From Oceanospirillum linum (lineage in GTDB: Bacteria; Pseudomonadota; Gammaproteobacteria; Pseudomonadales; Halomonadaceae), in the NCBI RefSeq assembly GCF_900182785.1, contig NZ_FXTS01000001.1, positions 248,001 to 312,000 of the forward strand: a stretch of 64,000 bases of DNA, read 5' to 3'. Positions within the stretch are counted from its first letter, which is position 1. Every line of letters starts with the position of its first letter. Below the pieces are notes generated by a model, which was given only the letters and a program-made list of their open reading frames with translations, did no database searches and was not told where the DNA came from. Position numbers and translations under genes: made by a program. Of this stretch, positions 49,747 to 57,925 are shown piece by piece.

Positions 49747-51350
49747 TTACAGAAGAAGTTGTTGATCTGTCCCGGTTACAGTTCGCGATTACCGCACTGT
49801 ATCACTTTATCTTTGTACCTCTGACACTCGGCCTGGCTTTCCTCCTGGTCATTATGGAGTCTGTTTATGTGATGACCCGTAAGCAGGTCTACAAGGATAT
49901 GACTCAATTCTGGGGTAAGCTCTTTGGTATTAACTTTGCTCTTGGTGTGACAACAGGTCTCACCATGGAGTTCCAGTTTGGTACAAATTGGGCCTACTAT
50001 TCTCATTATGTAGGGGATATTTTTGGCGCTCCTCTCGCGATTGAGGGCCTGATGGCCTTCTTCCTGGAGTCCACTTTTATTGGTCTCTTCTTTTTTGGCT
50101 GGGATCGCCTCTCCCCCCGTCGCCACCTGATGGTGACTTTCCTGATGGCGCTGGGCTCCAATCTGTCTGCACTCTGGATTCTGATCGCCAATGGCTGGAT
50201 GCAGAACCCGGTAGGTGCCGAGTTCAGCTATGAAACCATGCGTATGGAGATGACCAGCTTTGCTGATCTGGTGTTTAACCCGGTCGCTCAGGTGAAATTT
50301 GTTCACACCGTGGCAGCAGGCTATGTAACAGGCTCTATGTTCGTTCTGAGTATCAGTGCTTATTACCTACTGAAAAAGCAGGATCTGCCTTTTGCCCGCC
50401 GTTCCTTTGCTATCGCGTCAGCCTTTGGCCTGGCGTCCATTTTATCAGTGATCATTCTGGGTGATGAGTCTGGCTACGAGCTGGGTGATGTTCAGAAAAC
50501 CAAGCTAGCTGCAATTGAGGCCGAATGGGATACGCATCCGGCTCCGGCGTCTTTTACCCTGTTTGGTATCCCTGATCAGGAAAATCAGACCACAGACTAC
50601 GCCATTAAAATCCCCTATGCTCTGGGTCTGATCGCTACTCGTTCGCTGGACGAAGAAGTGACAGGTATTAAAGACCTGATCAAAGAGCATGAAGTACGTA
50701 TCCGTAACGGCATGGTCGCCTACGGTCTTTTGGTTAAGCTACGCTCAGGCCAAACCGACCCGGAAACCATCGCCGCCTTTGAGGACGTGAAGAAGGATTT
50801 AGGATACGGTCTATTACTGAAACGCTATACAGAAAATGTGGTTGATGCCACTGAAGAGCAGATTCAGGCAGCAGCTCACGACACGATTCCTAATGTTGCA
50901 CCTTTGTTCTGGAGTTTCCGCATTATGGTGGCTTCCGGCTTTACCATGTTGCTGATCTTTGCGTTGGCCTTCTACTTTAACGCAACCCGCAAGCTTGAAA
51001 GTAAGCGCCGATTCCTGAAAGCTGTTCTCTGGTCTCTTCCACTACCTTGGATCGCAGCAGAAACAGGCTGGGTAGTTGCTGAATACGGTCGCCAACCCTG
51101 GTCGATTGGTGAAATCCTGCCCACTCATCTCAGCACGTCTACACTGGAAGCTGGCAGCCTTTATACCAGTATTGGCGCTATTGTGGCCTTCTATACTCTC
51201 CTTCTGGTCATTGAGATGTTCCTGATGTTTAAATACGCCCGCCTTGGGCCTAGCGCTCTGCATACGGGCCGCTACCATTTTGAGCAGGGTGCAGCAAAGG
51301 ATACATCCGATAAAGAAGACAAACCTGAAATCGCCGGAGGTGCGGCATGA
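49743..51350 (+). CDS. cydA: Cytochrome bd ubiquinol oxidase subunit I
   Basis: 535 residues. Haem ligands are in LSRLQFAITALYHFIFVPLT (His for b595), KFVHTVAAGYVTGSMF (His) and WSFRIMVASGFTML (Met) for b558. The long Q-loop is present, with GDVQKTKLAAIEAEWDTHPA and PASFTLFGIPDQE and a following MVAYGLLVKLRSG segment, so this is an L-type CydA like E. coli CydA. GRQPWSIGEILPT and FKYARLGPSALHTGRYHFEQ close the protein. It oxidises quinol and reduces O2 with high affinity. Overlaps cydP and cydB by 4 bases at each end. Confidence 0.96.
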   Translation: MITEEVVDLSRLQFAITALYHFIFVPLTLGLAFLLVIMESVYVMTRKQVYKDMTQFWGKLFGINFALGVTTGLTMEFQFGTNWAYYSHYVGDIFGAPLAIEGLMAFFLESTFIGLFFFGWDRLSPRRHLMVTFLMALGSNLSALWILIANGWMQNPVGAEFSYETMRMEMTSFADLVFNPVAQVKFVHTVAAGYVTGSMFVLSISAYYLLKKQDLPFARRSFAIASAFGLASILSVIILGDESGYELGDVQKTKLAAIEAEWDTHPAPASFTLFGIPDQENQTTDYAIKIPYALGLIATRSLDEEVTGIKDLIKEHEVRIRNGMVAYGLLVKLRSGQTDPETIAAFEDVKKDLGYGLLLKRYTENVVDATEEQIQAAAHDTIPNVAPLFWSFRIMVASGFTMLLIFALAFYFNATRKLESKRRFLKAVLWSLPLPWIAAETGWVVAEYGRQPWSIGEILPTHLSTSTLEAGSLYTSIGAIVAFYTLLLVIEMFLMFKYARLGPSALHTGRYHFEQGAAKDTSDKEDKPEIAGGAA

Positions 51351-52487
51351 TTCTGGATTATGAAACCCTGAAACTGGTCTGGTGGGTGCTTGTTGGCATC
51401 CTTCTGGTCGGCTTTATGATTACTGATGGCTTCGATATGGGTGCAGGCATACTGCTACCGTTTCTGGGCAAGAATGATGCAGAGCGGCGCATTATCATCA
51501 ATACAGTAGGCCCTCACTGGGATGGTAACCAGGTCTGGTTTATCACCGCGGGGGGGTGCACTCTTCGCTGCCTGGCCTGCAGTATATGCTGTCGCATTTT
51601 CCAGCTTCTACTTTGCCATGATGCTGGTACTGTTTGCTCTTTTCTTTCGTCCGGTAGGTTTTGACTATCGCAGTAAGATTGCCGACCCACGCTGGCGCAG
51701 CACCTGGGACTGGGGACTGTTTATCAGTGGTGCAGTTCCGGCACTGGTATTTGGCGTCGCCTTCGGTAACCTGCTACTTGGTGTTGATTTCTATCTGGAT
51801 GATTTCCTGCGTCCACATTACACCGGCAGTTTCTTTGATCTTTTTCATCCTTTTGCCCTGATATGCGGCGTGGTCAGCCTGACGATGCTGGCAGCCCATG
51901 GCGCAATCTGGCTTCAGATGCGTGCTGACAAAGTAGTGGCTGAGCGTGCCGGGCGCGCGGGTATTCTGATGTTGCTGGTTATGCTCGCAGCTTTTGCTGC
52001 AGGCGGTTTAGTACTCCTGAAGGGGCTGCCTGGCTTACACATTGATATGATGCCGCCGAAAGATGCATTACCCAACCCACTGAGCAAACAGGTTAGTGTG
52101 GTTGAAGATGGCTGGCTGGCAAACTACACCACCTATCGCTGGATGATTGCAGCGCCGGTTATCGCCTTTGTAACTGGTTTGCTAAGCTTGCTGTTGATAA
52201 AAGCACGTCGCTCAGGACTGGCCTTTGCAACCCATAGCATTACAATGACCGCGATTATCTGTACTGCAGCTTTTTCATTATTCCCATTTGTACTGCCTTC
52301 GCTATCAAACCCGAACAGTAGTCTGACACTATGGGACGCAGCCTCCAGCCACTTGACACTGAATGTCATGTTTATCGCGGCTATGATCTTTGTACCCATT
52401 ATTCTGCTGTATACCCTATGGACTTACAAAGTGATGTGGGGACGTGTAACCAGCAAGCAGATTGATGGTAACCCACTGGCTTATTAA
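51347..52487 (+). pseudogene. cydB: Cytochrome bd ubiquinol oxidase subunit II, frameshifted
   Basis: The first frame encodes MILDYETLKLVWWVLVGILL ... NTVGPHWDGNQVWFITAGG and then loses homology. The family sequence resumes in the next frame as GGALFAAWPAVYAVAFSSFY to the C-terminus TLWTYKVMWGRVTSKQIDGN. The switch is at seven G residues (51550-51556); with six, the frame is continuous and gives a 379-residue protein, the length of E. coli CydB. As written, translation stops after about 105 residues and cytochrome bd could not assemble. A sequencing miscount is plausible, since cydA, cydX and ybgE are intact. True mutation or slippage-dependent expression are alternatives. Confidence 0.9.
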
Positions 52488-52575
52488 GCTCTGTATTGGT
52501 AAAAGAGCCTGACTGACAACTAAGACAAGAGGAAGCCGCCTTTGAAAGATAAGCGGCTCTCTCAGGAGAAATGAT

Positions 52576-52695
52576 ATGTGGTATTTTGCCTGGATTTTGG
52601 GTGTATTACTGGCGATCTCATTCGGTATTATCAATGCGATGTGGTTAGAGTCAGACCCAGATTTTGACCTGGATAATGATCAGCCTCAAGTCTGA
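52576..52695 (+). CDS. cydX: Cytochrome bd subunit CydX
   Basis: 39 residues, too short for most gene finders. MWYFAWILGVLLAISFGIIN followed by AMWLE is the invariant CydX pattern: one membrane span that caps haem b595/d and stabilises CydAB. The tail is acidic (DPDFDLDNDQ). AGGAG lies 7 bases before ATG 52576. Placed 88 bases after cydB in the usual cydABX order. Confidence 0.93.
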   Translation: MWYFAWILGVLLAISFGIINAMWLESDPDFDLDNDQPQV

Positions 52696-52707
52696 GGCTA
52701 TATCTTT

Positions 52708-52739
52708 AGCCAGCAACCCTAGCCGGGTGCTGGCTTTTC
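52708..52739 (+). terminator. Hairpin terminator between cydX and ybgE
   Basis: AGCCAGC-A-ACCC / GGGT-GCTGGCT with one bulged base, then TTTTCT. A smaller AGCCTCA/TGAGGCT hairpin overlaps the cydX stop. It may lower ybgE expression relative to cydABX. Confidence 0.6.
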
Positions 52740-52774
52740 TGACGAAGCCCCCCTTCCCTTCAGGAACTGCTGTT

Positions 52775-53053
52775 ATGACAATTCCTTACCCACGCTCCCG
52801 CTGGACACAAGCGTTATCTCTTATCAGTGCTATCATAATCAGTGTTGTACTGACCGCCTACCCAAGATTGATAGCCGACTCCATTCATGAAGTGGATCAT
52901 GGCTTGTTCACTCTGTTTATGTGGGCAATTAGTGCAGGATTTATTCATGGCGTTGGTTTTGAACCCAAAGCCATCATCTGGCGACTGATATTTAACCCCA
53001 TCATTGCCTGGCTGATCATTGTATATGGCCTGGTTGAGTATCTGATTTATTAA
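52775..53053 (+). CDS. ybgE: Cyd operon protein YbgE
   Basis: 92 residues with three predicted membrane spans. Family features are a first span near ALSLISAIIISVVLTAYP, HGLFTLFMWAISAGFIHGVG FEP and a final IIAWLIIVYGLVEYLIY. YbgE accompanies cydABX in gammaproteobacteria; its role is not settled. AGGA precedes ATG 52775; in-frame codons upstream of this overlap cydX and are not family-like. Last gene of the operon. Confidence 0.87.
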   Translation: MTIPYPRSRWTQALSLISAIIISVVLTAYPRLIADSIHEVDHGLFTLFMWAISAGFIHGVGFEPKAIIWRLIFNPIIAWLIIVYGLVEYLIY

Positions 53054-53208
53054 GAATGCCTGATAGCCTAACAAGCCACCGATCAAATCTGCGAAAAAAT
53101 ACGCACCCTATTTTTCATAGCTTCTTTAAGTCTGCCAACACTTGCACTTAAAAAGGTTGTTATCTAAATTTAGAAGGTACTGCAAAAATCACTCAAGGAG
53201 GAAGTGAT

Positions 53209-54162
53209 ATGTCCTGCAATGGAAACCTGATCAAGGCTAACGGCCTCACAAAATATTCTGCAAAAGCGAAACAGAGCCGGCGTTATCGGATAATCTGCGG
53301 CTTAGGGGCCCTCTCTTTGTTTGCCCCCTCCAGTCTATGGGGCGGTACACTTCCCCCTCCATCCGATAACTCCCCCTTGCCACTCATGCTGGCTAAGCAC
53401 TACCAACAACAGGACAATATCCGAGACTACTGGGTGAGCGAAAAACTCGATGGCGTAAGAGCCTTCTGGGATGGTTCACAACTCAAAACCCGACAAGGTA
53501 ATCCTATCCATGCCCCCCAATCAATGCTGAATGCCCTGCCCAGGACGCCTCTGGATGGTGAACTCTGGCTGGGCCGTGGTCGCTTTGCAGAAGTTTCAGG
53601 CCTGGTACGTCAACATGAACCCGTGGCAGCCGACTGGGCTGATATTCAGTATCGCATCTTTGATCTGCCAGACCAGCTCACCCCTTTTGACCAGCGGGTA
53701 AGAGCTATCGAAGAGCTTTGCCAACAGCTAAATCTACCCTGGTTACAGCCGGTACATCAGTTCCGCCTGCCTGACCGCGAAGCCCTGAACCAATATCTGG
53801 AGCAGCTCACAGAAGAGGGAGCAGAAGGTCTTATGCTGCACAGAGGCAGTGCTCTGTACCAGGTTGGGCGCTCCGATGATCTGATGAAAGTAAAACTCTA
53901 CGAAGATGCAGAAGCCGTTGTTTTAGGCTATACCGAAGGTAAGGGCCAGTTTACCGGCATGATGGGGGCGCTGAGGGTTCGGCTGGCGGATGGCCGGGAG
54001 ATAAAAATAGGCAGCGGGTTCAGTCATGCTGAACGCAGAACACCACCATCAATTGGCAGTGTTATCACCTATCGTTACAACGGTCAAACCTCCACCGGAC
54101 TACCCCGTTTCGCACGTTTTATGCGCATCCGGGATGACTACGAAGCAAGGGATTTGAAGTAA
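53209..54162 (+). CDS. Periplasmic ATP-dependent DNA ligase (LigE-like)
   Basis: 317 residues. The adenylation domain carries the catalytic Lys79 in WVSEKLDGVRAFWDG (motif I), LDGELWLGRG (motif III), EGAEGLMLHRGSALY (motif IV) and SDDLMKVKLYEDAEAVV (motif V), followed by an OB fold ending at RFMRIRDDYEA. There is no additional DNA-binding domain, as in minimal Lig E enzymes. The basic-hydrophobic segment YRIICGLGALSLFAPSSLW near the N-terminus is a signal sequence, so the ligase should act in the periplasm, possibly on incoming or extracellular DNA. A very strong AAGGAGG site precedes ATG 53209. Monocistronic. Confidence 0.88.
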   Translation: MSCNGNLIKANGLTKYSAKAKQSRRYRIICGLGALSLFAPSSLWGGTLPPPSDNSPLPLMLAKHYQQQDNIRDYWVSEKLDGVRAFWDGSQLKTRQGNPIHAPQSMLNALPRTPLDGELWLGRGRFAEVSGLVRQHEPVAADWADIQYRIFDLPDQLTPFDQRVRAIEELCQQLNLPWLQPVHQFRLPDREALNQYLEQLTEEGAEGLMLHRGSALYQVGRSDDLMKVKLYEDAEAVVLGYTEGKGQFTGMMGALRVRLADGREIKIGSGFSHAERRTPPSIGSVITYRYNGQTSTGLPRFARFMRIRDDYEARDLK

Positions 54163-54180
54163 AGGCTTACATAAAATCAG

Positions 54181-54216
54181 AAAAGGCTCCTCGGCGAGAA
54201 GCACGGGAGCCTTTTT
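54181..54216. terminator. Bidirectional terminator between ligase and alr
   Basis: AAAAGGCTCC and GGAGCCTTTTT arms around a 15-base GC-rich loop between convergent genes. Confidence 0.88.
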
Positions 54217-54237
54217 CAGCAAAGTAACCTGGGCAAG

Positions 54238-55317
54238 TTACTTTTTATAAATCCGTGGAACACGGGATGTGATACCGGTAAACAGGGTATAAGATATGGT
54301 ATCCGAACAGGCAGCAACCTGATTCACATCCACCTGTTCACCCCATAGCTCAACAGGATCACCGATTTTTGCCTCCGGTTGATCCGTTAGATCAAGGGTC
54401 ATCATATCCATAGAGACCTTACCGATAAGCCGGGTCATCTTGCCATTCACCGCCACAGGCGTACCATCAATGGCATGGCGGGGATAACCATCGGCATACC
54501 CCATAGCGACAACACCCACACGGGTTGGTTGCTCAGAGGTAAATCGACGCCCATAACCCACAGGCTCACCTGCAGGAAGTTCACGGATAGCAATAATCTC
54601 AGAACTCAGGGTCATCACGGGTTTCAGACGGGCGGCATTTTCAGTTTGCTGATCCAGTGGTGAGGCACCATACAGCATGATACCGGGGCGCACCCAATCA
54701 CCGTGGGCTTCCGGCCAGTGTAGGGTTACTGCGGAGTTTGCCATACAGTGCTGCAGACCAAAACGGTCACAGGCAGCATGGAAATTAGCCATCTGAGTTT
54801 GAGTGTACTCACACTCCAGCTCATCGGCACAGGCAAAGTGCGTCATCGCGATCACATCTGAAATATGATCCATCTTCTGTAAACGCTCAACCGCTTTAGC
54901 AAAACCTTCTGCATCAAACCCCAAACGATGCATACCAGAGTCAAATTTCACCAAAACCGGTAACGGCTGAGAAAAAGCATGCTGCTCCAGAGCTTCCAGC
55001 TGCCACTCACTGTGTACGGCAGTCATCATCCGGTACTTATCAACAAACTCCAGCTCATCGGCGGTAAAAAAACCTTCCAACAGAACCACGGGCTGCTTAA
55101 TACCGTTTTCAGCCAGCTGCAATGCCTCTTCAATGCAGGCAACACCAAATGCATCGGCCACATCCGACAGATATTCTGCTGCTTCTACCGCACCATGGCC
55201 ATATGCATTCGCCTTAATAATGGCTACAGCCTTACGGCCCGGAGCCAGTTCTTTTGCCAACAGATAGTTATGCTTTAATGCAGTCAGATCAATTACAGCT
55301 TTTGCCGCCCGCGCCAT
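54238..55317 (-). CDS. alr: Alanine racemase (catabolic, DadX-like)
   Basis: 359-residue PLP enzyme. PLP-binding Lys35 in VAIIKANAYGHG, HRLGF, MTHFACADE, VRPGIMLYGASPL and the catalytic Tyr in VGYGRRFTSEQPTRVGVVAM GYADGYPR. KVSMDMMTLDLT and GISRVPRIYKK-type ending are as expected. It interconverts L- and D-alanine. Position as third gene of dadA-ridA-alr on the same strand indicates the catabolic DadX role, although only one racemase is visible here and a biosynthetic role cannot be excluded. There are 149 bases between ridA and alr. Confidence 0.93.
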   Translation of the reverse strand: MARAAKAVIDLTALKHNYLLAKELAPGRKAVAIIKANAYGHGAVEAAEYLSDVADAFGVACIEEALQLAENGIKQPVVLLEGFFTADELEFVDKYRMMTAVHSEWQLEALEQHAFSQPLPVLVKFDSGMHRLGFDAEGFAKAVERLQKMDHISDVIAMTHFACADELECEYTQTQMANFHAACDRFGLQHCMANSAVTLHWPEAHGDWVRPGIMLYGASPLDQQTENAARLKPVMTLSSEIIAIRELPAGEPVGYGRRFTSEQPTRVGVVAMGYADGYPRHAIDGTPVAVNGKMTRLIGKVSMDMMTLDLTDQPEAKIGDPVELWGEQVDVNQVAACSDTISYTLFTGITSRVPRIYKK

Positions 55318-55466
55318 GAGCAGGTCTCCATCTCGTTATGATATTGAGTGTCAGATACAGGATTTTGCAGTACAAAAATCAGGAAAGAAACAGAGCGGTC
55401 TACTCTAGCGCAAACAGCTCTGTCACGCAGCGCATCAGGCACTGCATGAGCAAAAAAACGGTTGAA

Positions 55467-55850
55467 TTAAAGTGCCAGAATGCCTTCAACTTCAACATCA
55501 ACCCCTTTAGGCAGCTCTTTAACGCCCAGTGCGGCACGAGCCGGGTAAGGTGCAGAGAAGTAACGCTCCATCACTTCGTTAACCTTGGCAAAGTTACCCA
55601 GGTCTGGCATATAGATATTCAGCTTAACAACGTTCTCCAGAGAACCGCCTGCCGCTTCAGCAACAGCCTTCAGGTTTTCAAACACCTGCACTGTCTGCGC
55701 TTCAAAGGATTCCGTAATCACTTCCATTGTTTCAGGGTTCAGAGGAATTTGGCCAGACATAAAGACCAGATTACCTACCTGTACCGCCTGTGAGTATGGG
55801 CCAATTGCTGCAGGAGCATTATCAGAATGAATGATTTTTTTATCTGCCAT
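55467..55850 (-). CDS. ridA: RidA family imine/enamine deaminase
   Basis: 127 residues. Family motifs are PAAIGPYSQAVQVGNLVFMS GQIPLNP, VVKLNIYMPDLGNFAKVNEV and YPARAALGVKELPKGVDVEV, including the Arg that binds the substrate carboxylate. RidA hydrolyses reactive 2-imino or enamine acids released by PLP enzymes and amino-acid oxidases. Placement between dadA, which makes 2-iminopropionate, and alr fits directly: it would clear the intermediate as pyruvate and ammonia. Confidence 0.94.
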   Translation of the reverse strand: MADKKIIHSDNAPAAIGPYSQAVQVGNLVFMSGQIPLNPETMEVITESFEAQTVQVFENLKAVAEAAGGSLENVVKLNIYMPDLGNFAKVNEVMERYFSAPYPARAALGVKELPKGVDVEVEGILAL

Positions 55851-55996
55851 GGTAAAAAAGCCTCTTTTAGAGCAGTGTATGATAAGTCATAAAAAAGGCA
55901 GGCCCGAAGACCTACCTAAGCACAAGATGTGAGTAAGAACAGAACAACAAGTGCAAAAACTTTGCAGGCTGAAGCCTTACTTCAGCCTTAGGAAAA

Positions 55997-57250
55997 TCAG
56001 TTGTAGCGGGCAACATCCAGATCAGCCGGATCAATACCTGTTTCATTACCTGAGATCAGGTCTGCCAGCAAACGTGAGGAGCCACAGGACATGGTCCAAC
56101 CCAGGGTTCCGTGACCAGTATTCAGGGACAAGTTAGAGAACTTAGTTTTACCAATGATAGGTGTACCATCCGGTGTCATTGGCCGCAGACCTGTCCAGTA
56201 TTCAGCCTGAGAAATATCCCCGCCATCCGGGAACACATCAGAAACGACCATGGAAATAGTATCCAGGCGCTTCTGTGGCATCTCCAGGTTATAGCCAGAC
56301 AATTCAGCGGTACCTGCCACACGAATACGGTCATCAAAACGGGTAATCGCAACCTTATAGGTTTCATCCATGACAGTAGAAGCCGGTGCCGCATCATAAT
56401 CCGTGATCGGCATCGTCAAGGAGTACCCTTTAATCGGGTAAACTGGCAGGTCAATACCCACCTGCTTCATCAGCTGACGGGAGAAACTCCCCATGGCAAC
56501 AACATAGTGATCAGCTGTCAGCGTGCCAGCGGATGTCTTAACCCCTGTCACCTCTCCGGCTTTATCCTGCAGGCCGTGGATCTCAGTATCAAACATAAAT
56601 TTCACGCCCATCTCTTTACAGAGATCGGCTAGCTTGTTGGTAAAGGCGTAACAGTCACCGGTCTGGTCTCCCACCATACGCAGGCCACCAACAAACTTAT
56701 CTTTCACACGGCCCAAAGCAGGTTCGTATTGCAGGACGCCATCCATATCCAGTTCCTGGAAATCAACACCAAAGTCACGCAGCACAGCAATATCTTTCTG
56801 AACAGCCTCAACCTGTTTCTCAGTCCGGAACAACTGGGTCAGACCTTGCTGACGATCCTCGTAACGGATGCCGGTTTCTTCTCGAAGCGCATCGATTGAA
56901 AGGCGTGCGTATTCAGATACACGTACCATACGAGCTTTGTTAACGGCGTAACGGCTCTCGGTACAGTTAGCCAGCATCTGTGTCATCCAGGCGTATTGGA
57001 ACGGATCCAGTGTAGCGGACATTTTCAGAGGCGCATGTGTCTGAGTCAGCCACTTCATCGCCTTAAAAGGGATACCCGGTGCCGCCCAGGGAGTGGAGTA
57101 ACCAAATGAAACCTGCCCCGCATTCGCATGACTGGTTTCCATAGCAGGAGAATCCTGACGGTCAACAACGGTTACCTCATGGCCCTGTTTTGCCAAATAG
57201 TACGCTGTGGTAACACCCACAACACCGCTACCTAAAATCAGAATATTCAT
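55997..57250 (-). CDS. dadA: D-amino acid dehydrogenase
   Basis: 417 residues from ATG 57250 (GGAG 9 bases upstream; the frame is open 12 codons earlier). The FAD motif MNILILGSGVVGVTTAYYLA is at the very N-terminus, with VTVVDRQDSPAMETSHANAG QVSFGYSTPWAAPGIP, GSFSRQLMKQVGIDLPVYPI KGYS and GLRPMTPDGTPIIG near the end. DadA oxidises D-alanine and other D-amino acids to imino acids and donates electrons to quinone. First gene of the D-alanine catabolic cluster. The upstream 675-base gap contains its promoter, where an Lrp site might be expected but is not demonstrated. Confidence 0.94.
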   Translation of the reverse strand: MNILILGSGVVGVTTAYYLAKQGHEVTVVDRQDSPAMETSHANAGQVSFGYSTPWAAPGIPFKAMKWLTQTHAPLKMSATLDPFQYAWMTQMLANCTESRYAVNKARMVRVSEYARLSIDALREETGIRYEDRQQGLTQLFRTEKQVEAVQKDIAVLRDFGVDFQELDMDGVLQYEPALGRVKDKFVGGLRMVGDQTGDCYAFTNKLADLCKEMGVKFMFDTEIHGLQDKAGEVTGVKTSAGTLTADHYVVAMGSFSRQLMKQVGIDLPVYPIKGYSLTMPITDYDAAPASTVMDETYKVAITRFDDRIRVAGTAELSGYNLEMPQKRLDTISMVVSDVFPDGGDISQAEYWTGLRPMTPDGTPIIGKTKFSNLSLNTGHGTLGWTMSCGSSRLLADLISGNETGIDPADLDVARYN

Positions 57251-57925
57251 ACGTATCCACTCCAAAGAGTCCTGGCTTTCACTCACCAGACAGGTTTAAA
57301 ACGAAGTTGTTGTTTTTCTGGCAAGCCTCTAAGGAACAGATGATTTTCCTAAACAAAAGCAACTAACCAGCGAATACGCATAGATTATTATACTTCAACC
57401 AAAAAATGACACTTATTTAAACCTATAAAAAAGACTAAAAAACCTTTAAAAACAACAACAACAGAAAAAACCATCTGTCTCCAAATCAAAAACCAGCTTA
57501 TATATCCATAAGTAGGTAGGACGCCTGAAATACGGCGCCGCCCAGAAAGCTTTTAAAGAGGTTGTCGAAGGCCGGGCAGCACAATGTGTCTTATAGACCC
57601 GAAGACATTGGGTCACCAGAACAACAGGAGAAATGGATAAAGATGAAAAAAAACAGATTTACAACAAGAAAAAAGGGCAGGATCGAAATTGAGTTATGGG
57701 AGGAAAAAAGACATGCAGATTTTATTTGTACACTCAGGGGCCAAGCTTTATAAAACCCGACCTAACGCGGGAGTTCAGTGCTGACAAGATAGTCAGCATC
57801 CTTGCCGACCATACCCCACATCACCTCCATGTGTGGCGTATCATAGGTCGAAAATAGCGTAGAAAATACTATTTCAAACCCTAAAAAACCCAAGGGAATT
57901 CCCTAGTTAGAGCATTTTAGTGGAT
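57251..57925. other. Long intergenic region between dadA and dinG
   Basis: This 675-base AT-rich stretch has no gene I can support. A 63-codon plus-strand frame (57562-57753, TTG start, very basic) lacks family resemblance and a good start. A 10-base-pair hairpin GAGCATTTTA / TAAAATGCTC lies at 57910-57936 and contains the dinG stop codon; without a T run its terminator role is uncertain. GGGAATTCCC near 57895 is a small palindrome. Confidence 0.4.

Noticed and set aside
57562..57753. 63-codon basic frame between dadA and dinG
   Set aside because: TTG start, low-complexity Lys/Arg content, no recognisable family and no supporting context; an internal ATG does no better.
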